Shown here one piece after another: positions 58,573 to 64,000 of a stretch of DNA of 64,000 nt (its first letter is position 1; each line of letters opens with the position of its first letter). Source of the DNA: Anaeramoeba flamelloides (taxonomy: Eukaryota > Metamonada > Anaeramoebidae); contig JANTQA010000036.1 in the NCBI GenBank assembly GCA_027625915.1, positions 3,777,501 to 3,841,500 of the forward strand, given 5' to 3'. The notes under the pieces are model-generated. The model did not search any database. It saw only the letters and a list, made by a program, of their open reading frames with translations, and was not told the DNA's origin. The position numbers and the translations under genes were made by a program.

Positions 58573-61500
58573 TTTTTTGTTTATGACTAGAAAATATAAA
58601 TAAATTTTATTAATTAATTTCGTTAAATATTATAGTACACCCATTGACAGAAAAATTGACTGAAATCAAATGCATGAAAAATTACCAAAACAAGCTTTTT
58701 TTTTCGAAAAATTATTATTGTTTATTTTACCCAATCCAAAATTTTGTACTTTGATTTTGGATTTTTACTTTACCTTGTATTGCGTTCAAAGTTATTGTCT
58801 TAAAATTGATAATAATTGAATATTCCATTGATTATTTATTAAATAAATTTCAAATTTTCGAATTTTATCTTCTAAACATAGACAGAATACTTATACTGAA
58901 ATCTTATAAAAGATTTTTTATGATTATTTTGTAGTTTTCCATAATATTATTTTTCTTTGTAATATTTCAAGTCTCTAAAAAGCTAGAAATATAATTTGAG
59001 GTTTGATCATTATTTTCTCCAAAAACTTTTTTTATATCTATCACATAAGTTTAGTTTTTTTTTTGTTTTTTATAATTTCCAGTTATTAACACAAAAAATA
59101 GTATTAAATGATAGAATATAAAAAAAAGAAAGTGAATGATTGATCAATAAAATAATACTAATAAAAAAAAAAATCAAAGATAATTAACTAAAAAAAAATT
59201 TACTTATTGTTAAAGTATAATTAAAAATTTACTATTTTGGAATTGGATGAAAATTACTTCTAGGAATCTGCACTGAATAAAGTTAAAGAAGTTTAAATAC
59301 TCTCTTTTTTAATTATAATTGATTTATCGAAAAAATATTTACACTATAAAATGGAAATTTATTCCAATTGTATTTTTTTACAAAACAGAAGAAGTTATTT
59401 ATTTTATGGAATATTTTTTTGAGAAAATAAACACGAAAAATATCAAATTATAAAGGACAAATGAATATTTGATTGAGAGTTAAACAAGAAAAAAATATTT
59501 AATTATTATTTTTTTTTAAACTTAAATTTTCTTTTAACAACCAACTATTCAAAAGACACAAGAATTTTTTTCTAGTTTTAATTTATGAGATTTTCTTTTT
59601 AAGATTATTGATTAAATAAAGAGTTTGAAAATTAAAAAAAAAAACACCAGAAATAAAACTATTTATATTTTTAATATTTGATACTGGTTAGATTTTATCT
59701 TTTTTTTTTTTTGATTAAAGAAATAAATAATAAAGAGAATTGTAATCCCCCTTTTAATACAAAGAACAGTTTAACGCCCATTTTGAATTTTAAATTGTTT
59801 TGTTTTGCGTTTTATATTATATTAGAAAATAAAAGAAGTAGCTTGTATTTTTTTCATAAAAATGGTTTATTTCTCTTCCTCAAATCCCACAACCAATGAG
59901 TGAATTCACCACCCTTAACCATTTTTTAAATTAAATTCATTTTAGCTATTAAATAAATTAAAATTTGAAAATATTTTCAATTTTTAGTAAAAGGCTCTGG
60001 GGGTTTTTGAATAAAAACAGTCGATCAACAGTTGTATTTAACTATATTCTAATCAAATTTTGATTGATATATATATATATATATATATATATTATGTAAA
60101 ACCAACTCTTAAAAAAAAACCATTATCCACTTATATTCAAACCTAGATAATTATTTTTGAAAAATCTCAATTGTCAATTTTTTTATTCACATTTTTTTAT
60201 TTCTAAATAGCTTTTGTATTCTACAATAAATAAAAAAATTCCTAAATAACTATTTTTTTATCCTCGTAAATTGAATTGTATTTTCAATTTTTTTTTCTAT
60301 ATTATCATTTTTATTATTGTAAATTTTTTGAAAGAATTCATAACAATTTAAAGAACAATTCTTTGTAGATATTTTTAACCCTCCGCTTTTTTTATTTTCA
60401 ATTTAATTGTAATAATAAAATCTTTTAATTAAAGGAGCTAAATTATATTGAATAAATAGAACATATTCTATAAGTGTAATTCAGTATACTTCTGAAAACT
60501 ATAATTTCAATTTTTAAAATCTGATTATTTTATCTCTAATTTCGTCAAAGATCATTTTTTCGAATTTAGTTAATTTTTTATGTATTTTATTTCTTTTTTT
60601 TTTTCAGAAAGTAAGTTTAAAAAAAAACATTTGATACCCCAAATTAAATTTAAGAAAATTGAGACTGTATAACCCCTTTAAAAATTCATACTTTTACAAT
60701 TATATAACATCATTTTCAATAATTTTAATTTTCGAAAGAAAAAGAGAAATTTTGAACGATATGTTTCAACAAAAGAAGCACAACATTTTTTTAACATTTT
60801 TTTTTTTTTTTTTTTGAAATTTAAGGTTTGTTCAAATATTTCTTTTATGAATCTCAACGCTAATCCCAAGTTTATGATTGATCTTATTTCCAAACAATGG
60901 TAGTTTTGCTTGATTCTTCGAAAAAAGTGAAATTTTCAATTTTTGATTAACCCCTTTGTGCGAAATGAAGTTTAGTTCTATTAAGTTTATCAAATGATAT
61001 TTTTCAAATTTCATAAATAAAATAATAAGAATAATTAAAAAAATTTTTCTATTGAAGCAATTTGATAAAAATTTTAATTTTTAAATTTCAAATTTATTTT
61101 TTTATTGTCCAAAGCTACAAAAAGTTTTCAAAAATATAATTCAAAATTTCTCAACATTTTTCGATTTTCACTTAAAATAATTAATATTGAAGATTTCAAT
61201 AGATTTTTGATCAAAGTATTAACCCCGTTCAAAATTGTTAAAAAGAATTCGAAATTAATTTTTTATGCACCCAAATGTTATATAATCCTATTTAAAAAAA
61301 TTTCCCAGAATATCTGGTCAACAAAACCTTTTATTTCTTCTAGTAGTAAACCAGTGGTGATTCTAAAGTTATATTTTGGTCCAATGTTGGTATTATCTTT
61401 AACAATTAATTTTTCTCTCAAATTATTTGTGACCTGAACAATTCAAAAATATTGGAATTTTTTGATTTATCTTAATAAAGAGAACTATTAATGGATTTTT

Positions 61501-62025
61501 GAATAATTATATCAAGAAATTTTTTAACATTGGATAAATTGGATTTAAATACACTACCATTATATAAAAAAAAATGTCAATATCTTTTTTTCAATCAGTG
61601 CTTTAATTCCACTTCGAATATGGCCTTTACCAGATATACTAATTTTACATTTTTTTTCTTTCATTAATTACAGACTTATCAGAGCATTTGATATTATCTA
61701 ATAAATTATCTTAGAGATAATTAATCGTATTTTTTTTTTTTAAACAAGTTTTAGAATGAGTATTACTAAAATTCAATATACAATTTTCACTGATTCAAAA
61801 GATACGATTTTAATTTTATTTTACTAGTGATGGGTTGCTTTTCTAAAAATTATTATTATTATTTGAAAGTGATGAAATATCGAAAAGCAAAAATCAAAAA
61901 TCAAAAGCAAAAAAACAAAAATTTATTTTTAACAATGATATTGAGTTAAATTAAAAAAACACTATCTGTAATAAAAATGATTTTAAAAAATATAAATAAG
62001 GATAATAAGAAATAAAGAATTGAAA
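57816..62025. other. AT-rich intergenic stretch with TA microsatellites
   Basis: No gene is supported. (TA)n runs lie at 58542-58570 and 60067-60092. The ORFs at 58008-58202, 59678-59899 and 61105-61437 are short and biased to Phe, Lys, Ile and Asn, as expected from the base composition. Confidence 0.5.
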
Positions 62026-64000
62026 TTAATCCATTTTAATCCAATGTTTTTTTGAAGAATCACATAATGGGCATCTTAAAACTAAATTAGGCTTACCAAA
62101 CTGTTCAGAATAAAAAACCGATAAACATAAAAAAACTAAATATTCCATTTCTAAATCTTCATTCTGTTCAACCTTTTTAGTCCATTTTTTAAAAATTTCA
62201 TTTACTTCAATTACGTGGTCTAAAGTCCAAAGTGTTCTTTCAACACTTGACGCATATAAAAAATCAATTTTGGCATCGACAGGGCATTTTTTCCCGTTAA
62301 AAGAGCCAACGCACCTTTGCTCTGAAGTGAAAAAATCAAAATAGTTCTTTCTATAAATTAAATTTGAAGAATCTAAAAATTTCTGCCATTGATCTTTATT
62401 AAAAATACCCTTAGGGTTTTTTTCAGTTTTTGCAAACAGCATTTGAAAACGCCCACGATGGCTCCGAAATTTTTGCGATTCTCTTGTGATTATATCTTTA
62501 TCTAATTTACGCCGCTGCCGATCACTTAATTTTTCATTTAGAGCAGATGGGAGAAATTCAAATCCCCTTTTCCCACTTTTCCCCAAATATTTTTCCGATT
62601 CTTTTCTTCTTTCTTTAACTCTAAAACCAAATTGGATAATTTCCGAGAGTTCGTTCTCTTTAAGGCCAGGAAAAGCTTCATGAACAATCTCCATTTTATA
62701 AAGTAGATTCTCATGGTTTGTTGTGTAATTTTTATACATACCACCCTTATTTTCAGTAAAGGTTAATAATTTTGGTTTACCTTTTATTTCCATTCCCCTC
62801 ACCTGTTCATTTCCCATTCCAGTTCCCCTTCTCTTACCAGCTTGCTTATTTATATTCTTATCTTTATCTTTATTTCTGATTTGCAATTGTTTGTATTTCT
62901 CTTTATTATTGATTAGTTTGGTTTCTAATTTTTGAGGTTGATGAAATTTTTGATATTTTTTTAAACTGTACAACTTTTCAAAAAATTCACCACCTCCCTT
63001 CATTTCACCCGATTCGTCCGATCCACCCAATTTATTCTTTTCTTTATTGAATTTCAAAACTTGTTTGTGTTTAAAATTATTATTTTCTGTTACATTGTCA
63101 AGATATCTGGAAACACTAAAAGAATTACGATTCTTTTTATTAACGTCATGCCTTTTCTGTTTATTATCGAACTGACTATAAACCAAAGATGGAAAATTAA
63201 TAGAAGGGCGCGAAAGCATTTCTTTCTCACCCTCTCCCTTTTTTAAAAATTTCATTTGAGAATTCTCAAAATTTTCACCATTTAAGTCGAAATCAATTTC
63301 AGAACTTTTCAAATCCTGAAAATTCGACTTCCTTAATGATTCTAATTTCTTATTTTTTATCTTTTTCTTATATAACTTGCTATTATCATGCCCATTGTTG
63401 TTAAGATCTTCAATTTCAAATTTAAGATCATCAATTTCGTACGAATCTTCAGAATCTTCATTTGATTCTTTGAAAACCCCAGAATCAGTAAGCTCGTCAT
63501 CATTATCAACAACAAATTCATTTAGATCATCATACTGATCATTTAGATCAGTGCTTTCAGATTGTTCAGACCCACTATAATCAGAAGTACTCATATCATA
63601 ACATTGATTTGAAAACTTTCTTTTACGTAAAAAATAATTTAATTGCTTCGTTTGGGAGTTGTCTCTTCTTCTATTTTCTTGGAAACCCTTTTCATTCAAT
63701 TGTTGAAAGGTTGTGATTCTTTGCTTGTCTTGTGATGTTTTTTTATTATCCTTTGATTTGATTTTTATTTTTTTTTTTAATTTCCTCTTTTTTTTTTTTG
63801 GTTGGTTTATATTATTTAAAATTTCCTCTTGTTGAAGTTTTAATGCAAACAAAAAATCAGGATCAATTTCTTTTCCAAATGTCTTTACATAATTATTATC
63901 CTCATTTTTATTTTTATTATTATTTTCGTTACCCATTAAATTTTCACTTTCACTTTCACTTTCTTTTCCATTTTCACTTTCGCTTTCGCTTTCATTTATA
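62026..64000 (-). CDS. HNH-like zinc-ribbon protein with ubiquitin-binding-like motif, 5' partial
   Basis: The C-terminus resembles a treble-clef HNH nuclease. Using the Met at 63936 as residue 1, Cys542 and Cys551 (CVGSFNGKKC), TLDHVIEV with Asp573-His574, then NLVLRCPLC with Cys622 and Cys625 and SSKKHW give the usual order of zinc Cys pair, DH, Asn, CxxC. Residues 25-38 (DPDFLFALKLQQEE) resemble the inverted ubiquitin-interacting motif found near the start of SPRTN and other repair factors. The rest is low complexity: basic Lys/Arg blocks at 48-62 and acidic Asp/Ser/Glu at 115-170. The frame stays open upstream of 63936 through (Ser-Glu)n to the window edge, so the true start is outside. 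A DNA-repair or ubiquitin-linked nuclease role is inference. The full catalytic geometry is not certain. Confidence 0.75.
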   Translation of the reverse strand, partial: INESESESENGKESESESENLMGNENNNKNKNEDNNYVKTFGKEIDPDFLFALKLQQEEILNNINQPKKKKRKLKKKIKIKSKDNKKTSQDKQRITTFQQLNEKGFQENRRRDNSQTKQLNYFLRKRKFSNQCYDMSTSDYSGSEQSESTDLNDQYDDLNEFVVDNDDELTDSGVFKESNEDSEDSYEIDDLKFEIEDLNNNGHDNSKLYKKKIKNKKLESLRKSNFQDLKSSEIDFDLNGENFENSQMKFLKKGEGEKEMLSRPSINFPSLVYSQFDNKQKRHDVNKKNRNSFSVSRYLDNVTENNNFKHKQVLKFNKEKNKLGGSDESGEMKGGGEFFEKLYSLKKYQKFHQPQKLETKLINNKEKYKQLQIRNKDKDKNINKQAGKRRGTGMGNEQVRGMEIKGKPKLLTFTENKGGMYKNYTTNHENLLYKMEIVHEAFPGLKENELSEIIQFGFRVKERRKESEKYLGKSGKRGFEFLPSALNEKLSDRQRRKLDKDIITRESQKFRSHRGRFQMLFAKTEKNPKGIFNKDQWQKFLDSSNLIYRKNYFDFFTSEQRCVGSFNGKKCPVDAKIDFLYASSVERTLWTLDHVIEVNEIFKKWTKKVEQNEDLEMEYLVFLCLSVFYSEQFGKPNLVLRCPLCDSSKKHWIKMD

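Noticed and set aside
1-64000. Virus-like elements, LTR retroelements, rRNA or CRISPR arrays
   Set aside because: No reverse transcriptase, integrase, capsid or rRNA-like stretch was recognised, and the only regular short repeats are the 10-bp foldback units, microsatellites and MITEs.

Overview
The window looks like nuclear DNA of a very AT-rich, gene-poor single-celled eukaryote. The signs are GT-AG introns in a P-type ATPase gene, a Ras-type gene with GT-AG introns, a syntaxin-like SNARE, ankyrin-repeat and cadherin-like surface proteins, long A/T homopolymers everywhere, and no operons. The protein style (dystroglycan-type cadherin repeats, degenerate ankyrin repeats, Lys/Glu and Asn low complexity) would suit an amoeba or amoeboflagellate such as Anaeramoeba. 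That assignment is a guess and nothing in the sequence proves it.

Only six genes look well supported. From left to right they are: a Qc-SNARE (8524-9141, +); an orphan basic Asn/Gly-rich protein in a GC-richer island (16050-17144, -); a large single-pass membrane protein with about twelve cadherin-like repeats (28706-33800, -, 5' exon not found); an ankyrin-repeat protein (45737-47737, -); a six-exon plasma-membrane-type Ca2+ ATPase (53331-57815, +); and a protein with an HNH-like C-terminus that runs off the right edge (62026-64000, -). They share no obvious pathway. SNARE traffic, Ca2+ export and a surface receptor are ordinary eukaryotic cell biology.

The rest is dominated by decayed or non-coding repeats. 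A multi-exon Ras-family GTPase relic lies at 4579-5742 (-). Tc1/mariner-type transposase fragments occur at 3737-3919, 40585-41031 and 52051-52308 (all -). Six copies of a roughly 197-bp near-palindromic TA-flanked MITE are scattered through the window, one split by a second MITE. Two copies of a roughly 1.5-kb TIR element lie in opposite orientation at 21262-23869 and 44110-45609; the first carries further insertions. A roughly 1-kb TIR element at 3246-4230 sits inside another repeat, and the related copy at 6650-7127 acts as an empty site. Two other dispersed repeat pairs (2285-2830 with 39765-40315; 10575-11900 with 48800-49380) and a foldback with a strict 10-bp register (1504-1824) complete the picture.

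No rRNA, convincing tRNA, CRISPR array or virus-like element was seen. All similarity statements come from reading the sequence by eye. Boundaries of repeats are approximate unless a terminal repeat is described.
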